Source: a virus. From it: a stretch of DNA of 36,477 bases. The stretch's first letter is position 1. The number at the start of each line of letters is the position of its first letter. The notes below the pieces were generated by a model that was not told the origin of the DNA, searched no databases, and saw only the letters and a program-made list of their open reading frames with translations. The stretch spans positions 1-36,477 of the IMG/VR virus record IMGVR_UViG_3300027782_000184. The stretch is one strand, 5' to 3'. Shown piece after piece: positions 7,254 to 12,989 of this stretch. The position numbers and the translations under genes were made by a program.

Positions 7254-7600
7254 TACGTGTCCCTCTTGCATGCGTCGCACATGCGATGGCCTGCCCAGGT
7301 CGAAAAAATCTGTCGGTCGCAGCAAAGGCATTTGCGCAGCTCGGCAGCCGCCGAAACGTTGCGCGCCCGCGTCCAGTCGGTGGTCGCCCCATCGTCTGCA
7401 AAGGTGATGCGCCGCAGGTTGCTGCCGGCGCGCTCTATGTGGATTTTGCCGTCGCGCTGCAGCGCCAGGATCCCGTCGCTGATCGCTGTGGACGTGCAAG
7501 AGAACATCGCGCCCATGGCGTCATTGGTCGGGCATGGTTTGCCGACATACTGGCGCAGAGTATCCAGCAGCCTGGCGCGCATGGCGCCGTACGCGCTCAC
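7253..7600 (-). CDS. Winged-helix plus zinc-ribbon small protein
   Basis: A 115-residue protein. The N-terminal 70 residues resemble a winged helix (LLDTLRQYVGKPCPTNDAMG...ISDGILALQRDGKIHIER), with a wing ending RRITFADDG. The C-terminus has two Cys pairs, CLCC and CDAC, which can hold one zinc. It is probably a small DNA-binding regulator or accessory factor of the early operon. The GTG at 7600 overlaps the upstream stop (GTGA); an ATG six codons later is an alternative start. Confidence 0.65.
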   Translation of the reverse strand: MSAYGAMRARLLDTLRQYVGKPCPTNDAMGAMFSCTSTAISDGILALQRDGKIHIERAGSNLRRITFADDGATTDWTRARNVSAAAELRKCLCCDRQIFSTWAGHRMCDACKRDT

Positions 7601-7893
7601 CGCAGACCCCGAGGAAAATCGGCAGAGGTGCGGGTCGCCCGATACTCAAAAGACCTGCGATTGCTGTCCTCTGCGCAGATGGCGCGCTGGGTCAACATGA
7701 CCACGCCCATGGCGTCCAGCGTCAGCCAACCGGCAGCCTGCTGGTGCAGCTGCAGGCTCTTGGTGCGGTCAAGACCCAGGTCGCCGATCCAATAGACGTG
7801 CCGGTCGCCTGCCGCGAGCTGACGCGCCTGCCGCACCACGGCTGTCAGCGCCTCGGGCGTGGGCCTAGGGGCTTTCACGGTCAGGGCGGTCAC
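7597..7893 (-). CDS. Hypothetical early protein
   Basis: A 98-residue protein read from a GTG at 7893 that overlaps the stop of the upstream tiny gene (GTGA), with GAGG seven bases before it. The frame extends to an ATG at 7926, but that would lie inside the preceding gene and lacks a ribosome site. The sequence has an N-terminal helix (PEALTAVVRQARQLAAG) and a compact mixed middle (HVYWIGDLGLDRTKSLQLH). No family recognised. Confidence 0.65.
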   Translation of the reverse strand: MTALTVKAPRPTPEALTAVVRQARQLAAGDRHVYWIGDLGLDRTKSLQLHQQAAGWLTLDAMGVVMLTQRAICAEDSNRRSFEYRATRTSADFPRGLR

Positions 7894-8030
7894 AGCAGGG
7901 CCTCGACGACCTGCTGCAGCTGCCATGTGGCGTTCTCAATGCTGCCGTAGATGATCAGAGGAGCGGCAAGCACCAGCCATACAATCCCCGCCATGGCGGT
8001 AAGCTGGAAAAATCTGTATAGGTTGTGCAT
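7890..8030 (-). CDS. First gene of the leftward early operon: 46-aa membrane protein
   Basis: A 46-residue protein: short N-terminus MHNLYRFFQLT, one clear membrane helix (about 12-30, AGIVWLVLAAPLIIYGS), then an amphipathic tail ending QQVVEALL. It is the first gene after the leftward promoter and overlaps the next by GTGA. Ribosome site is weak (GGA). The position suits a host-takeover or superinfection-exclusion protein, but that is only inference. Confidence 0.6.
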   Translation of the reverse strand: MHNLYRFFQLTAMAGIVWLVLAAPLIIYGSIENATWQLQQVVEALL

Positions 8031-8053
8031 GATTATTCCGCTGCGTTTCGGTG

Positions 8054-8068
8054 CAGTCAGACTGACTG
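8054..8068. promoter_or_regulatory. Perfect 7-bp inverted repeat at the leftward transcription start
   Basis: CAGTCAG and CTGACTG flank a single central base. The site covers the expected start of transcription of the leftward promoter, so it is a likely operator, and it is unrelated in sequence to the two repressor operators. It may bind a second regulator. Confidence 0.5.
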
Positions 8069-8074
8069 TTTTAG

Positions 8075-8103
8075 TTAATATGTGTTAGAACAAAAATATC
8101 CAA
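8075..8103 (-). promoter_or_regulatory. Leftward early promoter
   Basis: On the minus strand TTGGAT (8103-8098) and TATTAA (8080-8075) are spaced by 17 bases. Its -35 box lies within the repressor operator at 8098-8116, and the start would be near 8068. It would drive the replication operon from 8030 down to 127. Confidence 0.55.
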
Positions 8104-8116
8104 AACGGATATAACG
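8098..8116. promoter_or_regulatory. Repressor operator 1
   Basis: ATCCAAAACGGATATAACG, with ATCC and GGAT as inverted half-sites. Eighteen of its bases are repeated exactly at 8813-8830 on the other side of the repressor gene. It contains TATAAC, a possible -10 for the repressor promoter, and overlaps the leftward -35, so binding would shut the leftward operon and could autoregulate the repressor. Confidence 0.65.
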
Positions 8117-8167
8117 CTAACCCATTGTTGGGGCGTAGGGTGCGCCGCACACAGATCGGGTCTGGAG

Positions 8168-8806
8168 ATGAGCAAAATCAAAGAATTGCGTCAGGCCGCT
8201 GGCCTTAGTCAGGCGGCCCTAGGAGCGGCCATCGGTGCTGACGCGATGCTGATCAGTCGCCTGGAGCGGGGCGAACGTCGTTTGTCGGCGGAAACAGCCA
8301 TTAAATTGGCTGCTGCCTTGTCAGTGCCAGTCGGCCAGCTGATGGGCGACGCTGGCATAGTAGCTAGCGTTAAAGTGACGCAATCGCAGGACAAGCTGCC
8401 GGCTGGCGCAACACTGTACACGCCCGGGGGGCGGGATCTGCCAATCAGAGGGCTTGCCATGGGCGGTGACGGTCACATGCAGATGTCATCAGATGCCGTT
8501 GACTGGACCTGGCGCCCGCCAGAATTAGCTGGGGTTAAACATGCGTTTGCCTTGTTTGCGACTGGCGACAGCATGGAAGATGCCGTGATGGAAGGCACTA
8601 TTTTGCTGGTGCATCCGCATCAGCCCGTGCGCCCGCGCGACCTGTGCGTCATCGAGCTGGTTTCCGGTGAGCTGATCGTTAAGCGCCTGCTGCGCCGCAC
8701 GGCCAAGGAATACCAGCTGCGACAGTACAACCCGCCCATGGATTTTGCTGTGGCTGTAGATGAGATCCGCCATTGCTGGAGGGTCTGCGGCACCCAAATG
8801 CCGTAA
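8168..8806 (+). CDS. CI-like lysogeny repressor (HTH plus S24 peptidase)
   Basis: A 212-residue repressor. Residues 3-58 form an XRE-type helix-turn-helix (IKELRQAAGLSQAALG...LISRLERGER). The C-terminal domain is LexA/S24: GDSM with nucleophile S135, and K172 in ELIVKRL as the general base. Self-cleavage upon RecA activation after DNA damage would induce the prophage. The exact cleavage bond is not obvious; the G-L-A-M-G-G stretch at 95-100 lies in the right region. GGAG touches the start codon directly, an unusually short spacing, so translation may be weak. The gene is flanked by two copies of one operator, the expected layout for a repressor controlling both divergent operons and itself. 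Confidence 0.92.
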   Translation: MSKIKELRQAAGLSQAALGAAIGADAMLISRLERGERRLSAETAIKLAAALSVPVGQLMGDAGIVASVKVTQSQDKLPAGATLYTPGGRDLPIRGLAMGGDGHMQMSSDAVDWTWRPPELAGVKHAFALFATGDSMEDAVMEGTILLVHPHQPVRPRDLCVIELVSGELIVKRLLRRTAKEYQLRQYNPPMDFAVAVDEIRHCWRVCGTQMP

Positions 8807-8810
8807 CACT

Positions 8811-8842
8811 TAATCCAAAACGGATATAACCGTTATGGATTA
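8811..8842. promoter_or_regulatory. Repressor operator 2: near-perfect 32-bp palindrome over the rightward promoter
   Basis: Begins TAATCC and ends GGATTA; only two symmetric base pairs mismatch across 32 positions. It contains the same 18-base core as operator 1 and a TATAAC that can serve as the -10 of the rightward operon (no good -35 seen). Repressor bound here would block the integration operon. Confidence 0.7.
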
Positions 8843-8860
8843 GCCGGTCTATCATTGCCA

Positions 8861-8896
8861 ACGTCTCCATACGCCCGCTGGGCGCCTTGGAGACGT
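8861..8896 (+). promoter_or_regulatory. 5' leader hairpin burying a ribosome-binding site
   Basis: ACGTCTCC (8861-8868) pairs with GGAGACGT (8889-8896), enclosing a second stem CGCCC/GGGCG with loop GCT. The GGAG of the outer right arm is the Shine-Dalgarno of the gene starting at 8899. The fold lies just downstream of operator 2 and would be in the 5' end of the rightward mRNA. There is no T run, so it is not a terminator. Confidence 0.6.
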
Positions 8897-8898
8897 CA

Positions 8899-9186
8899 AT
8901 GCGACCACCTTACGACTGCCACATAGTGCTGGACATCGACGGCCTCGGGTCCGTTGAAGCCGACATCATCGTCACGCCGGGCATGCCGCCCAGATACGGG
9001 GAAAGCCCCGACCCCGGCCACGACACTGAATATAGCGTCGGCGACGTTCATCTCTGCGGGCCTCGCGGCGCCATGGTGCTGGTCGATCCTGACCTGATCG
9101 CCGTGCGTGATGGCAATGGCTGGCAGCGCCTCACCGATCACCTCATTTATTGCGCGCCCTCTGCTATCGGCGAGGTGCAGCCATGA
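8899..9186 (+). CDS. First gene of the rightward operon, hypothetical
   Basis: A 95-residue acidic protein beginning MRPPYDCHIVLDIDGLG. The ATG at 8899 is preferred over a TTG at 8887 because GGAG stands six bases upstream. The sequence looks like a small beta-rich fold (VLDIDGLGSVEADIIVTPG...AMVLVDPDLIAV). No family recognised. Its stop overlaps the next start (ATGA). Confidence 0.7.
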   Translation: MRPPYDCHIVLDIDGLGSVEADIIVTPGMPPRYGESPDPGHDTEYSVGDVHLCGPRGAMVLVDPDLIAVRDGNGWQRLTDHLIYCAPSAIGEVQP

Positions 9187-9386
9187 ACGCGCCCCAGCTG
9201 CCCGACGCGGTCATTGCCACCGTCCAATACGTCGCCGAAATCGACGGTCGCGGATATTTTGATTGCGTGATCCGCGACGCCTTCACCAGGCGGGTCGTGG
9301 ACGCCACCAAGCTGTCGCGGGCCGACGCTTGGTTTCTGGATCGTGGTTACACTCAGGTCGGCACTGGCCGCTGGGTGCGGTCATGA
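9183..9386 (+). CDS. Small hypothetical protein
   Basis: A 67-residue protein, MNAPQLPDAVIATVQ..., with a mixed alpha/beta pattern and a basic C-terminus (TGRWVRS). No family recognised. It overlaps both neighbours by four bases within the rightward chain. Confidence 0.65.
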   Translation: MNAPQLPDAVIATVQYVAEIDGRGYFDCVIRDAFTRRVVDATKLSRADAWFLDRGYTQVGTGRWVRS

Positions 9387-9481
9387 GCCGGGTCGCGTTC
9401 TGGTGCGACCGGATCGTCGAATTCGCCGGCTGCGCCCTGGTGCTGGGTCTGTTCGCCCTGATCTGGATCGCCACGCCATGA
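9383..9481 (+). CDS. Tiny single-pass membrane protein (32 aa)
   Basis: MSRVAFWCDRIVEF is followed by one hydrophobic helix (GCALVLGLFALIWIA). ATGA overlaps on both sides and its place in the chain support real translation despite the size. Function unknown. Confidence 0.55.
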   Translation: MSRVAFWCDRIVEFAGCALVLGLFALIWIATP

Positions 9482-9579
9482 CCGCCCGGGATCTGGTAGG
9501 CGTCGCCGCCACCACTGTCACCGCAATCGGCATCGGCATTTTGCTGGCATCGACGATGCTGCTGTGGGCAGCATCATGA
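9478..9579 (+). CDS. Tiny single-pass membrane protein (33 aa)
   Basis: A Gly/Ala-rich hydrophobic helix (VTAIGIGILLASTMLLW) after a short MTARDLVGVA start. It is joined by ATGA to the preceding tiny membrane gene and to the dCMP deaminase gene. Two adjacent membrane microproteins could act as a pair. Function unknown. Confidence 0.55.
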   Translation: MTARDLVGVAATTVTAIGIGILLASTMLLWAAS

Positions 9580-10001
9580 GCGCCCGGTGGGATGGTCGCA
9601 TGATGCAGCTCGCGGCTCACGTCGCTCGCTGGTCAAAAGATCCATCGACGCAGGTAGGTGCGGTGATTACCGATCCTAATCACCGCGTGCTGTCGCTGGG
9701 CTTCAACGGGTTCCCGGCACGGGTCGCCGACATCAACATGGACGAGCTGAATTACAAGTACGACCGCGTCGTGCATGCCGAACTTAATGCCCTGCTGTTC
9801 GCTCGCGGGCCTGTTGTCGGCGCCACCCTCTATGTCTGGCCGATGCCGCCCTGCAGCCGCTGCGCTGGCCCGATCATCCAGGCCGGTATTGCCCGGGTCG
9901 TGGCGCCTCAGCCTATCCCGCGCTGGCACGGGTCATGCGCCATCGGCGACGAGATGTTTGATCAGGCTGGGGTCAAATGGGAAAGGTGGACCCATGGCTA
10001 G
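9576..10001 (+). CDS. dCMP/cytidine deaminase family enzyme
   Basis: A 141-residue zinc deaminase. STQVGAVI (24-31) and NGFP (44-47) are typical of dCMP deaminases. HAE (67-69) holds the zinc His and the catalytic Glu, and PPCSRC (91-96) supplies C93 and C96. It would convert dCMP to dUMP and so feed thymidylate synthesis; no thymidylate synthase was seen in the window. Its ATG overlaps the upstream stop. It sits in the integration operon rather than with the replication genes, and directly before a cytosine methylase-like gene. Confidence 0.85.
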   Translation: MSARWDGRMMQLAAHVARWSKDPSTQVGAVITDPNHRVLSLGFNGFPARVADINMDELNYKYDRVVHAELNALLFARGPVVGATLYVWPMPPCSRCAGPIIQAGIARVVAPQPIPRWHGSCAIGDEMFDQAGVKWERWTHG

Positions 10002-10590
10002 GGTTCTGGTCGCCTGCGAATTCTCTGGCACCGTCCGCAATGCTTTTCTGGCACGCGGGCATGACGCCTGGTCGTGCGACCTGCTGCCGAGCGACGACGG
10101 CAGCAACCGCCATATTCAAGGCGACGCTCGGGCCATCCTCGGGGATGGCTGGGACTATCTGATCGTCGCCCACCCGCCTTGCACGCGCCTCTGCAATTCC
10201 GGCGTGCGCTGGCTCAATGCGCCGCCCCCAGGGCGAACCCGGCAAGAGATGTGGGCCGAGCTGGACGAGGGCGCCGATCTGTTTGCCACGTTCTGGAACG
10301 CGCCCATTCCTCGCGTCTGCGTCGAAAACCCGGTCATGCACCGGCACGCAAAAGAGCGGATCGCGGGTTATCAGCCGCCGGCACAATCGGTGCAGCCATA
10401 TCAATTCGGCCACCCAGAAACCAAACGCACCTGCTTGTGGCTGCGCAACCTAGCGCCGCTGGTGCCGACCGATGTCGTCGCCGGCAGAGAGGCCCGCGTG
10501 CATCGCATGTCGCCTGGCCCGAACCGCTGGAAAGAACGCAGCCGCTTCTTCACCGGCATCGCGCAGGCGATGGCCGAGCAATGGGGATGA
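9994..10590 (+). CDS. C5-cytosine methyltransferase-like DNA methylase
   Basis: A 198-residue protein. LVACEFSGTVRNAF (5-18) is the SAM-binding start, followed by D29 in WSCDLLP. HPPCTRLCNSG (60-70) carries the Pro-Cys motif IV with C63 as nucleophile, and VENP (110-113) matches the ENV-like motif VI. It is far shorter than ordinary C5 methylases (over 300 residues) and belongs to a compact phage type. It probably modifies phage DNA against host restriction; the target sequence cannot be read from the protein. AGGTGGA precedes the ATG, which overlaps the deaminase end by eight bases. Confidence 0.75.
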   Translation: MARVLVACEFSGTVRNAFLARGHDAWSCDLLPSDDGSNRHIQGDARAILGDGWDYLIVAHPPCTRLCNSGVRWLNAPPPGRTRQEMWAELDEGADLFATFWNAPIPRVCVENPVMHRHAKERIAGYQPPAQSVQPYQFGHPETKRTCLWLRNLAPLVPTDVVAGREARVHRMSPGPNRWKERSRFFTGIAQAMAEQWG

Positions 10591-10763
10591 CCATGCAATT
10601 CATCGTCGAATGGCTGCGCCGGGGCGTCTGCGGCGAAAACATGGGCTGCGCCCCTCGGGCTTGCGCCTGCGCCCTCATGGAAGATGCAGCCGATCACATT
10701 GAGCTGCTGCAGGACGAAATCAGGCAGCTGCGCGCCGGTCAGAAGGGGGGCAAGGATGAGTGA
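10587..10763 (+). CDS. Small Cys-containing helical protein
   Basis: A 58-residue protein. A Cys-rich stretch (CGENMGCAPRACACAL) is followed by a charged helix (HIELLQDEIRQLRA) that could form a coiled coil. The start overlaps the methylase stop (ATGA); an ATG two codons later is equally possible. No family recognised. Confidence 0.6.
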   Translation: MTMQFIVEWLRRGVCGENMGCAPRACACALMEDAADHIELLQDEIRQLRAGQKGGKDE

Positions 10764-10989
10764 CATGTCTGATCAGCCGCTATTCCACCTGACCCCGCGA
10801 GAGCTTTACGACCTTTTTTGTGCTGCGTGCGACTGGCCGGTCCGGCAAGAGATCCGCAAGTTGCGCTTGGTCGATCTGATGTTCGTTTATGCCATGCACA
10901 AGCGCGCCATTGCCAATAATCCCGTCTATGACCGCGACGAGCTGCTCCGCGCCATTGAGGTTATGTTTGAGGGGGTCGGCCATGAGTGA
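10756..10989 (+). CDS. Hypothetical helical protein
   Basis: A 77-residue acidic-to-neutral helical protein (LTPRELYDLFCAACDW, then LVDLMFVYAMHKRAIANN). No family recognised. It overlaps both neighbours by eight bases and stands just before the excisionase-like gene. Confidence 0.65.
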   Translation: MSDMSDQPLFHLTPRELYDLFCAACDWPVRQEIRKLRLVDLMFVYAMHKRAIANNPVYDRDELLRAIEVMFEGVGHE

Positions 10990-11251
10990 CATTGCCGTCG
11001 CCCCTAGGGTCATGAGCCGCAAAGAAGCCGCAGCCTACGTCGGGCTCGGGGTCGATGCTTTCAACCAGGAGGTGCAGAGCGGCACCTTCCCCCAGCCCTT
11101 GACGCTTGCACGCACCCGCAGAGCGGTATGGGATCGCGTGGCCTTGGACAAGGCGCTGGATGCACAAATGGGAGCTGCAGTCGATGATTGGGAAATCAGG
11201 AAACAAGCCTGGAAAAACAGGCGTCAAAATCGTCAGAAAACGGCTCGCTGA
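10982..11251 (+). CDS. AlpA/excisionase-like HTH protein
   Basis: An 89-residue DNA-binding protein. MSRKEAAAYVGLGVDAFNQ (11-29) is the helix-turn-helix of AlpA/Xis-type proteins, followed by GTFPQPL and VWDRVALDKALD, the usual wing and last helix. The C-terminus is basic (NRRQNRQKTAR). It would bend DNA at the attachment site and direct the integrase towards excision. It overlaps the integrase start, so the two are made together. Confidence 0.75.
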   Translation: MSDIAVAPRVMSRKEAAAYVGLGVDAFNQEVQSGTFPQPLTLARTRRAVWDRVALDKALDAQMGAAVDDWEIRKQAWKNRRQNRQKTAR

Positions 11252-12236
11252 CGGCACGATACGCGAGTATCGCTATGGGGTCGCGGACGACGCACCAGCG
11301 CCCTCGACGCCGATGATTGCCACCATCATCAGGGCCTATGAGGCCAGCCCCGAGTGGGCCAAGCTGGCAGCTCAAACGCGCCGGTATTGTCGCCGGAACC
11401 ATGCCACCATAGAGGCCGCGCTGGGCTGGATGAGCCTCGACGACCTCAACGCCAAACGCGCCAGGTCGGAATTCTATGCCCTGCGCGACAGCCTGGCCGA
11501 TCGCCCGGCGACCTCGATGCTGGTCATCGCGTCGCTTAAAACGCTGCTGTCGTGGGCCGAAAAACGCGCCCTCATTGAGCATAATTGGGCCAGAGGCGTC
11601 GGGTCATTGTACGAGGGTGGCAAGCGCCAAGAACTGATCTGGACGCCCCAGCTGCAGCAGGCATTTATCGCCGGATGCGACCGGCCTGATGTGGCTGCCA
11701 TGTTCCAGTTTTGCGCGCTGACGGCGACGCGGATCGGGGACATGCTGGCGCTGCGCTGGTCGCAATTTGATGGCCGCTGGATCCGATTTAAGCCTCAGAA
11801 AACGACCCGCAAAGACACAACGTTAACCGTCAGCCTGCCGGTGTTTGCGCTGGCTCCGCTGGCGCAGCTGCTGGACGCCATGCCCCAGGGGGAAGCCGAC
11901 GCGCCAATATTCCCGCTGGCTGGCGGCATCACCTATATGGACCGGGGCCAGAACAGCGTGCGAGCTGTGACGCGTGCTGTGCGTCAAAAAATCAACGCCG
12001 AGCATCTGCACTGGCACGACCTGCGCGGCACCGCGATCAGCGCCTTGTTTGCCGCCGGATGCTCCGACGCCGAGGTTGCGTCGATCTCGGGCCACAAAAT
12101 CGGCGCCGGCAGCATGCTCGGTGCCTATGCTGCCCGTGGCGACGACCTAGCGATAAACGCGTTTCGAAAACTTGACACCCACCTGGCCCGTCCCGCCGTG
12201 GTCGTGCCGTTCCAGCCGCGGGTCGTGGTTGCTTAA
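11184..12236 (+). CDS. Tyrosine integrase
   Basis: A 350-residue phage integrase. The N-terminal segment VRKRLADGTIREYRYG (17-32) may form the arm-binding end. The catalytic set is R183 (TATRIGDML), H278 with R281 (HWHDLRGTA), H304 (SGHK) and Y315 (AYAARGD). It carries out integration and excision at attP, which should lie nearby; the candidate site begins five bases after its stop. The frame is open back to 11106, but ATG 11184, preceded by GGAG, gives the usual N-terminus. It overlaps the excisionase-like gene by 68 bases. Confidence 0.92.
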   Translation: MIGKSGNKPGKTGVKIVRKRLADGTIREYRYGVADDAPAPSTPMIATIIRAYEASPEWAKLAAQTRRYCRRNHATIEAALGWMSLDDLNAKRARSEFYALRDSLADRPATSMLVIASLKTLLSWAEKRALIEHNWARGVGSLYEGGKRQELIWTPQLQQAFIAGCDRPDVAAMFQFCALTATRIGDMLALRWSQFDGRWIRFKPQKTTRKDTTLTVSLPVFALAPLAQLLDAMPQGEADAPIFPLAGGITYMDRGQNSVRAVTRAVRQKINAEHLHWHDLRGTAISALFAAGCSDAEVASISGHKIGAGSMLGAYAARGDDLAINAFRKLDTHLARPAVVVPFQPRVVVA

Positions 12237-12240
12237 CGCA

Positions 12241-12383
12241 GTTTCCAGCGTTTTGGAAACCATTGGAAACCAAGTCAAATATCCCAATGAAATCATAGTG
12301 CCGCGCTTATATCGTCTATTCGAGGTGCGTTGATTTCATTGGGATAGTTTCCGCACAAATGCGGAACATGGGCGGCAGTTTCC
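12241..12383. other. Candidate attP region
   Basis: A perfect 16-bp inverted repeat, TATCCCAATGAAATCA at 12280-12295 and its complement at 12331-12346, encloses 35 bases. Around it are five copies of GTTTCC in either orientation (12241, 12255, 12265, 12347, 12378). Two are within a tandem TTGGAAACCA repeat (12253-12272). Repeated arm sites around a symmetric centre, directly after int, suit attP. The crossover core itself cannot be fixed without the host site. Confidence 0.5.
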
Positions 12384-12410
12384 GACCTGCGCAGCTGCCG
12401 GGGTAAACCA

Positions 12411-12605
12411 TCAAGAGAACGAATAGGGCTCGACCTTGGCGCCGCAAGCCCGGCACTGAACCGTGCCAGCGACTGCCACATAACCATCCGCCGCACCGCA
12501 GCTGTCGCACCCTGGTCGGGCATCCTCGGGCCGCTTGGCCGGGACAGATTGCTGACGGTATTTCCTCGACGCGAGGTCGCGGGCGTATGGGTTCCTGCGG
12601 ATCAT
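12411..12605 (-). CDS. Small zinc-ribbon protein
   Basis: A 64-residue protein. The N-terminus RRNPYARDLASRKYRQQ is a pattern seen in small proteins of alphaproteobacterial phages. CDSC and CRAC pairs separated by about 15 residues form a zinc ribbon. AGGTGG precedes the ATG. Function unknown; nucleic-acid binding is likely. It is antisense to the read-through of the integrase transcript. Confidence 0.7.
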   Translation of the reverse strand: MIRRNPYARDLASRKYRQQSVPAKRPEDARPGCDSCGAADGYVAVAGTVQCRACGAKVEPYSFS

Positions 12606-12666
12606 GGGGCCACCTGCGACGGCATGTCACACAATAAATAGATGCTGGTTTTTGCGCACCTAAGAT

Positions 12667-12761
12667 GCGGGAAAATCCCGCTAGAACGGGTCAATCCGGT
12701 CGGGCATACTTGCCCCTTGGGCGACGCCCCGGGGTTCCCGTAGGGGGGCCGGATAGACCCG
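12667..12761 (+). ncRNA. Highly structured RNA element upstream of a terminator
   Basis: A hairpin GCGGGA/TCCCGC (12667-12681) is followed by a long stem. CGGGTCAATCCGG (12687-12699) pairs with CCGGATAGACCCG (12749-12761) apart from one A-A mismatch. The stem encloses three small hairpins, GGGCA/TGCCC (12702-12715), GGGC/GCCC (12719-12729) and CGGG/CCCG (12730-12740), giving a cloverleaf-like junction. Bases 12757-12761 of the closing stem are also the first bases of the terminator stem, so the two folds exclude each other. No protein-coding frame here is convincing. Assigned to the plus strand because the terminator works in that direction. Confidence 0.5.
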
Positions 12762-12790
12762 CCAGGGCGACCTGGCGGGTTCTGTTTTTC
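12757..12790 (+). terminator. Strong intrinsic terminator
   Basis: ACCCGCCAGG (12757-12766) pairs with CCTGGCGGGT (12771-12780) around a GCGA loop, followed by TCTGTTTTT. It would end the integrase transcript or a separate short RNA from 12.6 kb. Its first five bases are shared with the closing stem of the structured RNA. Confidence 0.8.
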
Positions 12791-12864
12791 ACAGCAGGCC
12801 GATTGTGAGAGACAAGCGGCAGTTTTGTGAAACTGCAGAGGATTAATCACGGGCTTGCCCGGCA

Positions 12865-12982
12865 ATCAAAACCCGATCAAGAACGTGCATCGTCGGCAAA
12901 TGCCTGTTTCATCGACATGTCAGAGCCGACGTGTTCGGTTTCGGCTCATTTCTCGACATATGATCAAAACCCGATCAAGAAC
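12865..12982. repeat. Perfect 20-bp direct repeat, 98 bp apart
   Basis: ATCAAAACCCGATCAAGAAC occurs at 12865-12884 and 12963-12982. Between the copies is an inverted repeat GAGCCGA (12923-12929)/TCGGCTC (12941-12947). A further hairpin GCAGTTT/AAACTGC lies upstream at 12819-12836. The stretch 12606-12989 has no supported gene; this repeat, the structured RNA and the terminator account for most of it. Confidence 0.7.
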
Positions 12983-12989
12983 CGGGCGC

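Noticed and set aside
9263-9481. A 72-codon reading starting at 9263
   Set aside because: Only its last 32 codons (from 9383) begin at an ATGA overlap; the earlier part is a shadow of the preceding gene.
12684-12765. Possible tRNA, because of the cloverleaf-like fold
   Set aside because: No seven-base anticodon loop or T-loop consensus; the closing stem is 13 bases and loops are three to four bases.
12602-12865. Minus-strand frame of 87 codons in the structured RNA region
   Set aside because: Pro/Gly/Arg/Cys-rich with no ribosome site; the DNA is better explained by RNA structure and a terminator.
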